The translations under genes and the position numbers were made by a program. From positions 1 through 19,153 of the forward strand of contig JAGBZZ010000063.1 of assembly GCA_017652965.1 (NCBI GenBank): DNA of 19,153 nt, in the 5' to 3' direction. Positions within the stretch are counted from its first letter, which is position 1. Every line of letters starts with the position of its first letter. The notes under the pieces are model-generated. The model was not told the DNA's origin. It did not search any database and was given only the letters and a program-made list of their open reading frames with translations. Source of the DNA: Clostridia bacterium. Lineage in GTDB: Bacteria; Bacillota_A; Clostridia; Oscillospirales; CAG-272. Below are positions 5,833-14,083 of this stretch, one piece after another.

Positions 5833-8034
5833 TTACTTCAGGGTAACACCGGGGGCGGGAATTTTGTTTTTACGGCACTTTTCGAAGGATCCTTCGGATT
5901 CCGCAAAATTGAACTTGACCGAGGCCAGGGTCTGCTTGGGCTTCAGCGTAATAAGCGCTACCCCGGTGGAGGTTCTTGTCGATTTGATCGGAATGAGGGA
6001 GGATTTGATCAAAAGCTTGCGGTTCTGGCTGTCGATCAGCAAAAGATCCCTCGGCTCTGCCTCGTAGACAGCAGCCACAATGGGAGAAGCACCGGAAAAT
6101 ACGGCCGTCTGCCTGCGGCGATTGGTCTTGGTCTGATAGCGATCCATCGGAACGCGAACGCCGCGACCGTTTTCAAAGAGGAAGATCACGTTATGATCCG
6201 GATTGAAATCGTGCAATGCCTTCATAAGGATCGGATGCTCGTCCTCATCCATATTCAGCTTAGCGGGCAGATAGTCTCCAAGCGCCGACGCCTTTACCGG
6301 CTCAAAATCGGCCGCGCGCACACGATATAGCTGTGCCTTATCGGTAAAGAAGATCAGCTCGCACTTATTGTCAAGATCCTCAGAGAACAGGATCTCGTCC
6401 CCCTCCTTCAGCTTCTGCTCGTCATTACCGCGCAGAGACTGTAGAGTGATCTTTTTGAAGTACCCCTCCTTGGTCATCAGGAAGCGCGCCGTATAGTTCT
6501 CCTCAAAAAGGTCGTCGTCATCAAGCTGCTCTACCTCCCCCTCGTCTACAAGAAGGGTCTTACGCGGCTTGGCATACTTCTTTTTGATCTCCTTCAGCTG
6601 GTCGGCAATAGCCCCCTTCAGCTTCAGCTCATCCGCAAGAAGAGCCTCAAGCTCGGCGATCTCGGTCTGCAGGGACTCGATCTCGGATACGCGCTGGGCG
6701 ATATACTCACGGTTGATGTTACGCAGGCGGATATCCGCGATATACTCAGCCTGCTCCTTGGAGATCATAAAGCCCGACATCAGGTTCGGCACAACGTCGG
6801 CATCCTTTTCGGTGGTACGGATGATGCGGATAGCCTTATCGATATCCAGCATGATCGTAGCCAAGCCGAGCAAGAGGTGCAGCTTTGTGTGCTTTTTGTC
6901 AAGGTCAAAGGTCAGCTCGCGGCGGTAGCACCCGATGCGGAAACGGATCCATTCCTTAAGGATCTCGATAATTCCCAGCTGTCTTGGCATGCCATCCACC
7001 AAAATATTAAAGTTACAGTCGAAATTGTCCTCAAGATCGGTCAAGCGATACAGCTTTTGCATCAGCTTATCGGGATCTGTCCCGCGGCGCAGGTCGATCG
7101 TGATCAGCTTGGTGGCGTTACGGTCGATCGCATCGCGGACGTACTCCACCTCCTTAAGGCGCCCGGCCTTCACAAGCTCGGTAATCTTATCCATGATGGA
7201 TTCGATCGTGGCGGAATACGGAATTTCCAGAATATCGATGCAGTTGTTGGCCTTGTCGTAAGAATACTTCGCCCGCAGCTTTACAGAGCCAAGACCGGTC
7301 TCATAGATCTTACGCATCTTCTCGCGGTCATAAAGAAGCAGCCCTCCGCCCGGAAAATCGGGGGCACGGACAAGGTCCAGCATTCTCTCTATCCCGGTAT
7401 TCGGATTTTTAAGAAGGGCGATCGTACCGTCGCAGATCTCGCCGAGGTTAAAGGAACAGATCGAGCAAGCCATGCCGACGGCGATACCGAGATTGGAGGA
7501 AACAAGGATATTCGGGAAGGTGGTCGGCAGAAGCACCGGCTCATCCATGGTATTATCGTAGTTAGGTACAAAATCAACGGCATTTTTGTCGATCCCGCGG
7601 AAAAGCTCGTTACAGAAGGGATCCAACTTCACCTCTGTATAACGCGAGGCGGCGGCCACCATGTTTTTACTGAACTGCTTGCCGAAGTTCCCCTTGGAGT
7701 CCACAAACGGATGCAAAAGTGCCTCGTTACCCGTGGTAAGACGAACCATGGTATCGTAAATAGCCGCATCGCCGTGCGGATGAAGCTGCATGGTCGCACC
7801 TACGACCTTGGCACTCTTCATCCTTTGGTTTTTAAGAAGCCCCAGCGTATACATCGTATAAAGAATTTTGCGGTGCGAGGGCTTAAAGCCGTCAATTTCG
7901 GGCAAAGCACGGGAAATGATGACCGTCATGACGTACGGCATGTAGTTCTTTTCGATGGTTTCGGTTATCGGCTGATAGGTAATTTCCGCCTCCTCGGCAG
8001 GGTATTCATTCAATTCGTTTTTCTTTTTCGCCAT
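5833..8034 (-). CDS. parC: Type IIA DNA topoisomerase subunit A, topoisomerase IV-like (ParC)
   Basis: This 733-residue protein is the breakage-reunion subunit of a gyrase or topoisomerase IV. The winged-helix part holds the catalytic pair R131-Y132 (AAASRYTE) and the HPHGD segment at residues 85-89. A long helical region at about 440-500 fits the coiled-coil gate, and the rest (from about 505) fits a beta-pinwheel. I found no GyrA box (Q-R/K-R-G-G-R/K-G), and the protein is shorter than typical GyrA (about 800-870), which favours topoisomerase IV. No parE lies next to it, unlike the usual parE-parC pair. GGAG is eight bases before ATG. It follows tsaC by 26 bases and is probably cotranscribed from the coaE promoter. 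Residue 90, where quinolone-sensitive enzymes usually have Ser, is Ala. Confidence 0.88.
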   Translation of the reverse strand: MAKKKNELNEYPAEEAEITYQPITETIEKNYMPYVMTVIISRALPEIDGFKPSHRKILYTMYTLGLLKNQRMKSAKVVGATMQLHPHGDAAIYDTMVRLTTGNEALLHPFVDSKGNFGKQFSKNMVAAASRYTEVKLDPFCNELFRGIDKNAVDFVPNYDNTMDEPVLLPTTFPNILVSSNLGIAVGMACSICSFNLGEICDGTIALLKNPNTGIERMLDLVRAPDFPGGGLLLYDREKMRKIYETGLGSVKLRAKYSYDKANNCIDILEIPYSATIESIMDKITELVKAGRLKEVEYVRDAIDRNATKLITIDLRRGTDPDKLMQKLYRLTDLEDNFDCNFNILVDGMPRQLGIIEILKEWIRFRIGCYRRELTFDLDKKHTKLHLLLGLATIMLDIDKAIRIIRTTEKDADVVPNLMSGFMISKEQAEYIADIRLRNINREYIAQRVSEIESLQTEIAELEALLADELKLKGAIADQLKEIKKKYAKPRKTLLVDEGEVEQLDDDDLFEENYTARFLMTKEGYFKKITLQSLRGNDEQKLKEGDEILFSEDLDNKCELIFFTDKAQLYRVRAADFEPVKASALGDYLPAKLNMDEDEHPILMKALHDFNPDHNVIFLFENGRGVRVPMDRYQTKTNRRRQTAVFSGASPIVAAVYEAEPRDLLLIDSQNRKLLIKSSLIPIKSTRTSTGVALITLKPKQTLASVKFNFAESEGSFEKCRKNKIPAPGVTLK

Positions 8035-8060
8035 AATAAACTCCGTTTATGAGATGTTGA

Positions 8061-9107
8061 TCACAAGGTAATGATTTTATGTGCCGCCGCCCTTATCATG
8101 CGGTTGTAAAGCGCAAGCCCGAGCCCCCGAGGCACGGGGAGATCGGCATAGATCTCGGTGTATCCCTTCTTATCGCATTCGCGCAACAGCCAGAAAAGGC
8201 GTTTTGCCAGCTGTTGGGGCTCATTGCGCGATCCGATCGCAATGAGAGTAGCTTTGGTGCAGCTTCTAAGAAGCGGAATATCCTCTTCATAGGCAAAGAA
8301 GGCGACGTTTGCCCCCTTGTCATGCAAAAATGCGGCCACCTGATCCTCGCTCCCCTCCAAAAGCGCAAAGGGCGTTTTGGGAGCGTAGTGCTTATATTTC
8401 ATACCGGGAGAAAGCACCTGCTCTCCCGTTTTTAAGGCGCCAAGAACCGCTGAAGCGATCCTGACCTCCGGGGCAACGACGGAAAGATCCTCCGGGGTGA
8501 TCGCACCCGGGCGCAAAAGCGTCAGCGTGCCATCCTCCTCGATCTTTACAATGGTAGATTCCAGCCCGATCTCACACTCACCGCCATCCAGGATCACATC
8601 CACACGCCCATCCATATCATCCCGCACGTGTCGGGCGGAGGTCGGAGAGGGACTGCCGGAAAGATTGGCAGAGGGCGCGGCGATCGGTACGCCTGCCTCG
8701 CGTATCAGGGCGTTGGCCACAGGGTGGGAGGGACAACGCACCGCCACGGTGGGAAGGCCGGCCGTAACCGTCTTCGGGATTGTGTCACGCACCGGTAGGA
8801 TTACCGTCAGGGGACCCGGGAAAAAGGCTGAGGCCAAACGGTAATAAAGGGGGGAGGTAACCGCGTATTTCTCGGCCTCCTCGGGCGTTGCAATGTGAAT
8901 GATCAGGGGATTGTCGGACGGGCGCCCCTTGGCGCTATAGATCCTCTCTGCCGCGGTCGGATCGGTGGCATTGCCACCAAGGCCGTAAACCGTTTCGGTA
9001 GGAAAGACCACAAGGCCGCCTCGACAAAGGATCTCGGCTGCTTGGCGGATCTTTTGCCTGTCGACATCGCTTGTCACGTCGGAAATCTTTACAAACTCTG
9101 TTATCAT
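8061..9107 (-). CDS. tsaC: L-threonylcarbamoyladenylate synthase (long, Sua5-type form)
   Basis: The enzyme makes threonylcarbamoyl-AMP from threonine, bicarbonate and ATP, the first step of the t6A37 modification of ANN-decoding tRNAs. Residues about 20-205 form the YrdC domain with FPTETVYGLG, the nucleotide-binding KGRPSDNPL and PSANLSG. A linker with SPGMKYKHYAP (about 233-243) leads to a C-terminal Sua5 domain ending in LPVPRGLGLALYNRM. At 348 residues it is the two-domain form found in Bacillus YwlC, not the short E. coli TsaC. Its ATG overlaps the prfA stop in ATGA, so translation is coupled to prfA. The partner genes tsaB, tsaD and tsaE are not in the window. Confidence 0.96.
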   Translation of the reverse strand: MITEFVKISDVTSDVDRQKIRQAAEILCRGGLVVFPTETVYGLGGNATDPTAAERIYSAKGRPSDNPLIIHIATPEEAEKYAVTSPLYYRLASAFFPGPLTVILPVRDTIPKTVTAGLPTVAVRCPSHPVANALIREAGVPIAAPSANLSGSPSPTSARHVRDDMDGRVDVILDGGECEIGLESTIVKIEEDGTLTLLRPGAITPEDLSVVAPEVRIASAVLGALKTGEQVLSPGMKYKHYAPKTPFALLEGSEDQVAAFLHDKGANVAFFAYEEDIPLLRSCTKATLIAIGSRNEPQQLAKRLFWLLRECDKKGYTEIYADLPVPRGLGLALYNRMIRAAAHKIITL

Positions 9108-10177
9108 AGTTCTTGCTTCTTCATTTTTTCGGCAGTATCCGCCTGGATAAGCGCATCGATCATCGCGCCGATATTTCCGTTCATAAAGGCATCCAGCGTA
9201 TACACGGAAAGGCCGATACGGTGATCGGTGATCCGCCCCTGAGGGAAATTGTAGGTACGGATCTTTTCGCTACGATCTCCCGATCCCACCTGGCGCTTTC
9301 TGTCGGCAGCACGTTGATCGTCCAGCTCCTGCCGCTTTTGATCGTACAGCTTGGTGCGAAGCATGCGCATGGCCGCTTCTCTGTTTTGCAGCTGGCTTCT
9401 TTGCGTCTGGCAAAAAACGACGATCCCCGTAGGGATATGCAGGAGTCTGACGGCGGATTCTGTCTTGTTGATGTGCTGGCCGCCGGCGCCACTGCTCTTC
9501 ATGGATTCGATAACCACGTCCGTTTGCGGGATGTCGATCTCCACCTCTTCCGCCTCGGGGAGCACTGCAACCGTCACGGCTGAGGTCTGGATGCGCCCCT
9601 GCGACTCGGTCACCGGTACGCGCTGAACGCGATGCACGCCACTCTCAAACTTAAAGCGCGCATAGCATCCCTCTCCCGTAATACGAAAGGAGACCTCACG
9701 AAATCCGCCAAGCTCGGTTTCATTATAGTCTAAAAGCTCCAGGGTGAGCCCCATAGAATCGGCATACATCCGATACATGCGGTAAAGGTCAGAGGCGAAA
9801 AGTGCCGCCTCTTCCCCTCCTGTACCGGCGCGGATCTCCATAATGACATTGCGGCTGTCATTCTCGTCACGCGGTAAAAGCAGCGTGCGGATGGTATCGC
9901 CAACGGTACCAAGGCGTTCCCGCCCCTCGGCCGCCTCTTCGGCCGCTAATTGCCGCAGATCTTCATCGGCATCGGGGTCGGAAAGGATGGCTTCGGCCTC
10001 GGCGATCTGCCGTTTTTCGTCGCAAAACGCACGGTAGGCCTCCACCAGGGGGGATAGACGGTGATGCTCCTTTAAAAGCTCACGAAAGGCGGCGGGAGAG
10101 GCCGCCACCTCCGGGCTTGCAAGGCGCGCCTCTATCTCCTCAAACCGCTCGACAACGGGTATCAGCTCTTCAAACAT
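9104..10177 (-). CDS. prfA: Peptide chain release factor 1
   Basis: RF1 ends translation at UAA and UAG. Its 357 residues include the GGQ hydrolysis motif at 232-234 (SSGAGGQHINK) and the codon-reading tripeptide P188-V-T190 (VQRVPVTESQGR), the PxT form that separates RF1 from RF2 (SPF). The N-terminal 100 residues are the helical domain. The start is three bases after the stop of the M18 gene and I see no Shine-Dalgarno sequence before it, so initiation probably depends on ribosomes finishing the upstream gene. The downstream neighbour is tsaC with an ATGA overlap; the methyltransferase gene prmC, which often follows prfA and methylates the GGQ glutamine, is not here. Confidence 0.97.
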   Translation of the reverse strand: MFEELIPVVERFEEIEARLASPEVAASPAAFRELLKEHHRLSPLVEAYRAFCDEKRQIAEAEAILSDPDADEDLRQLAAEEAAEGRERLGTVGDTIRTLLLPRDENDSRNVIMEIRAGTGGEEAALFASDLYRMYRMYADSMGLTLELLDYNETELGGFREVSFRITGEGCYARFKFESGVHRVQRVPVTESQGRIQTSAVTVAVLPEAEEVEIDIPQTDVVIESMKSSGAGGQHINKTESAVRLLHIPTGIVVFCQTQRSQLQNREAAMRMLRTKLYDQKRQELDDQRAADRKRQVGSGDRSEKIRTYNFPQGRITDHRIGLSVYTLDAFMNGNIGAMIDALIQADTAEKMKKQEL

Positions 10178-10180
10178 ACT

Positions 10181-11569
10181 TTAGCGGCAAAAGGCAGAGA
10201 AAGCCTCGTGCAGCGCATACAGATCTGCCTTGGAGATGACCTCGTACGGGGCATGCATGGAAATAACGGGCAGACCGAGATCGACCGTGTCGATATTCTG
10301 CTCGGCAATGAACATGGCAACGGTACCGCCGCCGCCGATATCCACCTTACCAAGCTCAGCCGCCTGCCAGGCAACCCCTGCTTCGGCAAACATCTTGCGG
10401 ATAAAGCCAACATACTCTGCAGAGGCATCGTTGGAGCCGGATTTACCGCGAGAGCCGGTAAACTTACTCATAGCAGGGCCGCAGGAGATGAGGGCACTGT
10501 TTCTCTTTTCATATACCTCGGGATAATTCGGGTCGTACGCCGCATTGACGTCGGCCGAAAGGCACTTCGAGGCATGTCTTACGGCGGCGGGATTAGCCCC
10601 CAGCGCCAGCGACACAGAATCCAAAAGATCCGCAAACAGGCGACAACGCATACCGGTGTTGCCGTTACTGCCGATCTCTTCCTTATCGGCCAGGATCACA
10701 AACACCGTCTGCTCTTCGGATTTGGTCCCGAACAGCGCCGTAAGGGCGGGATACGCACAGCAACGGTCATCATGCCCGTAGGCCGCGATAAAGGCGCGGT
10801 CAAAGCCCACGTCACGCGCGGATGCGGCAGGAACGGCCGAAAGCTCGGCACTCAAAAAGTCAGATTCGGTGACCCCGTACTTTTCGTTAAGAAGGCGAAG
10901 AACGTTCAGCTTAATGGCCTTGCCATCCTCACCGCCGGACACAGGAATGCCGCCTACCAGAAGATTCAGGCTCTCACCCGCGATTGCCTTGCCAAGCGGT
11001 TGGGCGGCCTGATCCTGCCCAAGATGCGGCAAAAGATCATTGATATAGAACACAGGATCGGAGGGATCCTCCCCGATGCTGACCTTGACCTCGCTTCCGT
11101 CCGCACGGACAATGACGCCGTGCAAAGCAAGCGGGAGGGCCATCCACTGGTACTTTTTGATCCCGCCGTAGTAATGCGTCTTAAAGAAACTCATCCCGCT
11201 ATCCTCGTAAAGCGGATTCTGCTTCAGATCGATACGCGGCGAGTCCACGTGCGCCGCCAGAATGCGGAAGCCCGCCTCTGCCAGGGGAGCCGTACCGATA
11301 CGGAAAAGGTAGATCCCCTTCCCCTTGTTTTCAAAATAGCGCTTATCCCCTGCCTTCAAAGGGTCGCCAAAGCGGTAAGGGGTATATCCGGCCGCCTCGG
11401 CCGCCGCAATAGCATACGCCGTGGTTTCACGCTCGGTTTTTGCGGAATCCAAAAAAGCCTTGTAGCTTTCCGCATAGGCAAAAATAGCATCCAGCTTTTC
11501 AGCATCTACCGTCTCGTAGATGCTTTTGCGTGTGGCTAAAAGCTCGGAATAGTTTGTTTCTTGATTCAT
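10181..11569 (-). CDS. M18 family zinc aminopeptidase
   Basis: This 462-residue protein belongs to the M18 aminopeptidase family, dinuclear zinc enzymes that form large tetrahedral dodecamers in the cytoplasm and release N-terminal, often acidic, residues from peptides. The metal ligand segments are visible in order: AAHVDSPR (H107, D109), GHDDR, DKEEIGS with the catalytic and metal-binding Glu pair, SADVNAAYDP, and the final SMHAPYE. Length agrees with the bacterial M18 group (about 430-470). The start overlaps the coaE stop in ATGA. Its presence between coaE and prfA has no evident functional logic. The family is certain; substrate preference is not shown. Confidence 0.93.
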   Translation of the reverse strand: MNQETNYSELLATRKSIYETVDAEKLDAIFAYAESYKAFLDSAKTERETTAYAIAAAEAAGYTPYRFGDPLKAGDKRYFENKGKGIYLFRIGTAPLAEAGFRILAAHVDSPRIDLKQNPLYEDSGMSFFKTHYYGGIKKYQWMALPLALHGVIVRADGSEVKVSIGEDPSDPVFYINDLLPHLGQDQAAQPLGKAIAGESLNLLVGGIPVSGGEDGKAIKLNVLRLLNEKYGVTESDFLSAELSAVPAASARDVGFDRAFIAAYGHDDRCCAYPALTALFGTKSEEQTVFVILADKEEIGSNGNTGMRCRLFADLLDSVSLALGANPAAVRHASKCLSADVNAAYDPNYPEVYEKRNSALISCGPAMSKFTGSRGKSGSNDASAEYVGFIRKMFAEAGVAWQAAELGKVDIGGGGTVAMFIAEQNIDTVDLGLPVISMHAPYEVISKADLYALHEAFSAFCR

Positions 11570-12189
11570 GGCGTATTCCTCCGTAATTGTAGTAAATGGT
11601 GGCTGAGTGCCGTAATTTTTTCACGGAGCGCTGCTACGTCTCCGTCATTATGGATCTGATAGTCTGTCTTTTGCATTAAGGTGGCATCATCCATCTGCGC
11701 CGCAATGCGCCGCTCGGCCGCTTCGGTCGTAAGACCATCCCGCGCAACAAGGCGCCCGAGGCGCGCCGCATGCGGGGCGAGAATGGCCACCGTCACGTCA
11801 CATTCCCGATAAAAGCCGGATTCGAACAGAAGCGGTGCGTTGATAAGCGCCGTCTCAGCCCCCTCTGCCCGCTTGGCCTCCAAAAAAAGGCGACACTCTG
11901 CGAGGACAGCCGAATGGGTCAGGCGATTCAATTCGTCAAGGCGGGCGCTACCGGCCGCATCGCCGGAAAAAACCAGCCGCGAGAGGGCCACACGGTCCAA
12001 AGCGCCATCGGGCAGGAGAATATCCGCACCAAAATGCGCCGCGAGCGCGCGCGTCAAGTGGGTGCTGTGATCAATAAGCGAGTGATACACCACGTCGGCG
12101 TCGCATCCGGGAATACCGCATTCCTCAAAAAAGGCCTGCGCCGTTGTCTTTCCGGTTCCGCTTCCGCCACACAGGCCGATCACCAGCAT
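11566..12189 (-). CDS. coaE: Dephospho-CoA kinase
   Basis: CoaE phosphorylates the 3'-hydroxyl of dephospho-CoA with ATP, the last step of coenzyme A synthesis. The 207-residue protein has the P-loop GGSGTGKTT at residues 8-16, the conserved DADVVYH segment that binds substrate (about 31-37), LINAPLLFESG (about 115-125) and the family's typical C-terminal NDGD region. It is the first gene of the minus-strand run ending at 5291, transcribed from a fully consensus promoter (12222-12250), with an AGGGG ribosome binding site before ATG 12189. In many Firmicutes coaE follows polA and mutM; here it starts an operon instead. Confidence 0.96.
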   Translation of the reverse strand: MLVIGLCGGSGTGKTTAQAFFEECGIPGCDADVVYHSLIDHSTHLTRALAAHFGADILLPDGALDRVALSRLVFSGDAAGSARLDELNRLTHSAVLAECRLFLEAKRAEGAETALINAPLLFESGFYRECDVTVAILAPHAARLGRLVARDGLTTEAAERRIAAQMDDATLMQKTDYQIHNDGDVAALREKITALSHHLLQLRRNTP

Positions 12190-12221
12190 AAGGACACCCC
12201 TTCCATTATAATCTTTTCTAT

Positions 12222-12250
12222 ATTATACTATACATTTCCGGGATTGTCAA
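12222..12250 (-). promoter_or_regulatory. Consensus sigma-A promoter of the coaE operon
   Basis: On the minus strand, TTGACA (12250-12245) and TATAAT (12227-12222) are both perfect and separated by 17 bases. The transcript would start about 25-30 bases before the coaE ATG. It should be very strong unless regulated. Confidence 0.92.
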
Positions 12251-12374
12251 GAAAACCACACATGACTTTTTTGCTCGCCGAAATAATAATAGGCGTTCTC
12301 CCGCCCTTGCAAACCACAAGAGCATTGAGAGACTTGATATGTATCGCCATGTCGCATTAGATGCACCAAACGCC

Positions 12375-12403
12375 TTGACTTCCGGTATTATTTGTGATAT
12401 AAT
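12375..12403 (+). promoter_or_regulatory. Sigma-A promoter of tmcAL
   Basis: TTGACT (12375-12380) and TATAAT (12398-12403) with a 17-base spacer, 36 bases upstream of ATG 12440. It diverges from the coaE promoter, leaving 124 bases between the two -35 boxes in which I see no gene with a ribosome binding site. Confidence 0.88.
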
Positions 12404-12439
12404 GTTATAACGCGGTAAAAAAGGAGTGCGCATTGCAAT

Positions 12440-13621
12440 ATGAAAACGGTGGCGATCGTCAGCGAATTTGATCCTTTTCATAACGGGCATCGTGCTCTTT
12501 TGGAGGCTGTCCGCCGTCAATTTGGCGAGGATACCGAAATAGTAGCCTTAATGAGCGGGAATTTCACCCAACGCGGCACAGTGGCCGTTGCCGATAAATT
12601 TACCCGCGCCGCCATGGCTGTAGAGGGTGGCGTCAACCTTGTCCTGGAGATCCCCTTTCCGTATTCTCTTTCCAGCGCCGAGTATTTTGCGCGCGCCGGC
12701 GTACGCATGGCATCGGCACTTAATGTTGTGGATACGCTTGCCTTTGGAAGCGAATGCGGCGATATCGGGGCGCTTACGGTAGTGGCAAAACGCCTTTCCT
12801 CCCCGGAATTTGAAGCGGCACTGCAGGAGGCGATCCGTACGGAGGCCGCCTGCGGCTACGCCGCCCTGCATGAGCAGGTATACCGCCGCTTATATGATGA
12901 CGCCGGCGGCGATCTCTTGAAGGATCCCAACAATATTCTGGCCATTTCCTACCTGCGCGAGATCCTGGCACTCCCCTCTCCCTTGACCCCCTTTACAGTA
13001 AAGCGCCGGGGCGCATATCACGAAAAGGATCTTTCGGAGGGCGTATCTGCCACGGCGGTACGTGCCGCCTTATATAGAGATGACCCCACGGCTTACGAGG
13101 CCATGCCCCCCTCCTCTGCCCCTCTTTTGCGGGATGCGATGGCAAAGGGGATGGCACCTACCGATTTTTCACGTCTTGAAAACGTTCTTTTGGCTCACTT
13201 CCGAACGCGGGATCCGCAACCCGGTGATGCCTTAGGACACAGAATATACAGTGCGGCTATCCGCGCTCACACTTTTCAGGAATTCACCGCTATGATCGCC
13301 ACCAAGCGATACACCCACGCCTATATCCGCCGTACCCTGTGGCACAGATTTTTCGGCATTACCTCGGCCGATTGTCAGAAGCCGCCGCTGTACACGCAGA
13401 TCTTGGGTATGGATGCCCGCGGCCGTGCGATCCTGCGAAGGGCGGCAAAAAGCACTACTCTTCTCCTTTTGACAAAGCCGGCAGACGGCAACGGTCGGGA
13501 TGGAGAGCTGGGGCGGCAGATCGCCCTTGCGCAAAAGGCCGATTCTTTGTATCCCTTAACAATGCCTGTCCCCGGGGCGGGCAACGCCGCGATCCTTGCT
13601 GCACCCTACCGCAAGGATTAG
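12440..13621 (+). CDS. tmcAL: tRNA(Met) cytidine acetate ligase
   Basis: TmcAL uses acetate and ATP to make N4-acetylcytidine at the wobble position of elongator tRNA-Met in Bacillus, replacing the acetyl-CoA enzyme TmcA. The 393-residue protein has the nucleotidyltransferase signature EFDPFHNGH with H14-N-G-H17, followed by MSGNFTQRG (about 38-46) and ADKFTRA, and later FGSECGD and KDPNNILAISYL, all typical of the family. AAGGAG lies 13 bases before ATG, a long spacing, but no other in-frame start fits better. It has its own promoter and no clear terminator after it. Older annotations call this family UPF0348 or a putative nucleotidyltransferase. Confidence 0.95.
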   Translation: MKTVAIVSEFDPFHNGHRALLEAVRRQFGEDTEIVALMSGNFTQRGTVAVADKFTRAAMAVEGGVNLVLEIPFPYSLSSAEYFARAGVRMASALNVVDTLAFGSECGDIGALTVVAKRLSSPEFEAALQEAIRTEAACGYAALHEQVYRRLYDDAGGDLLKDPNNILAISYLREILALPSPLTPFTVKRRGAYHEKDLSEGVSATAVRAALYRDDPTAYEAMPPSSAPLLRDAMAKGMAPTDFSRLENVLLAHFRTRDPQPGDALGHRIYSAAIRAHTFQEFTAMIATKRYTHAYIRRTLWHRFFGITSADCQKPPLYTQILGMDARGRAILRRAAKSTTLLLLTKPADGNGRDGELGRQIALAQKADSLYPLTMPVPGAGNAAILAAPYRKD

Positions 13622-13666
13622 CGAAAAAGCCCGAAAGTTTCTTTTTGACTACTCCTGTCGAAACGA

Positions 13667-13695
13667 TTGACATTTATTGGCAACCGTGATAGGAT
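13667..13695 (+). promoter_or_regulatory. Sigma-A promoter of the 94-residue protein and lipoprotein genes
   Basis: TTGACA (13667-13672), a 17-base spacer and TAGGAT (13690-13695). It lies 49 bases before ATG 13745. The leader includes a weak A/T hairpin (TTTCAA/TTGAAA, 13721-13735) that touches the ribosome binding site. Confidence 0.8.
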
Positions 13696-13744
13696 AGCGT
13701 TGAAAAGGACGGGCAGTCAGTTTCAATTTTTGAAAGGAGTTATT

Positions 13745-14029
13745 ATGAAAGCCATTGGTATCCAAGGAAAGTATCTCGAGTACAAGGGTAAGCCCCTGGT
13801 ACGCCAAGGAAACGAGCTTTATTACGGAGATATGAGCGATCCTTACTATCTCTTTCTCATGATCATGGGGGAGAAGGAGGAGGCCGGCCTTGGGGTCAAG
13901 ATCCCCGATAAGGTCATGATCCAGGTGCTGGCTACCGCCGACAACAAAATGCTTAAGCAGAAGGTTGTAGACGGGCTTTACGAAGCGTTTGATCTCGGGA
14001 CTGCCTGGCTCGAAAGAGCAAACAAATAA
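13745..14029 (+). CDS. Small protein of unknown function, 94 residues
   Basis: I do not know a function for this protein. ATG 13745 is chosen because AAAGGAG ends five bases upstream; the frame is open further up to 13667 but that region holds the promoter. The N-terminus reads as beta strands (MKAIGIQGKYLEYKGKPLVRQGNELYYG), followed by a loop (DMSDPYY), a hydrophobic LFLMIMGEKEEA segment, a strand VMIQVLA and a C-terminal helix (KQKVVDGLYEAFDLGTAWLERA). There is no signal peptide or cysteine, so it is probably a soluble cytoplasmic protein. I believe similar small proteins occur in other Clostridia, but this is from memory. It lies 54 bases before the DUF3048 lipoprotein and probably shares its transcript. 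Confidence 0.85.
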   Translation: MKAIGIQGKYLEYKGKPLVRQGNELYYGDMSDPYYLFLMIMGEKEEAGLGVKIPDKVMIQVLATADNKMLKQKVVDGLYEAFDLGTAWLERANK

Positions 14030-14083
14030 TTTCTGTGTTTTCCTTTTCAATTGCCGGTCTACATGACCGAGGAGGTAGCAATT

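Noticed and set aside
6877..8052. A 391-codon open frame on the plus strand, opposite the topoisomerase gene
   Set aside because: It lies antisense to a clearly recognisable enzyme, has no family signature and no ribosome binding site. Long antisense frames here follow from the codon bias of the real gene.
10208..11539. A 443-codon plus-strand frame opposite the M18 aminopeptidase
   Set aside because: Same reason: antisense to a gene with all metal-binding motifs, and no recognisable protein.
12262..12360. A 32-codon frame (MTFLLAEIIIGV...) between the coaE and tmcAL promoters
   Set aside because: It begins with a hydrophobic stretch like a small membrane peptide, but there is no Shine-Dalgarno sequence or own promoter, so it is probably chance.
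13622..13650. Possible terminator after tmcAL (AAAAAG ... CTTTTT)
   Set aside because: The stem would be almost only A/T pairs with a long loop; too weak to call. tmcAL may read into the next gene.
14055..14069. CGGTC/GACCG hairpin just before the lipoprotein ribosome binding site
   Set aside because: Five base pairs with a five-base loop that does not cover the AGGAGG; within what chance would give.
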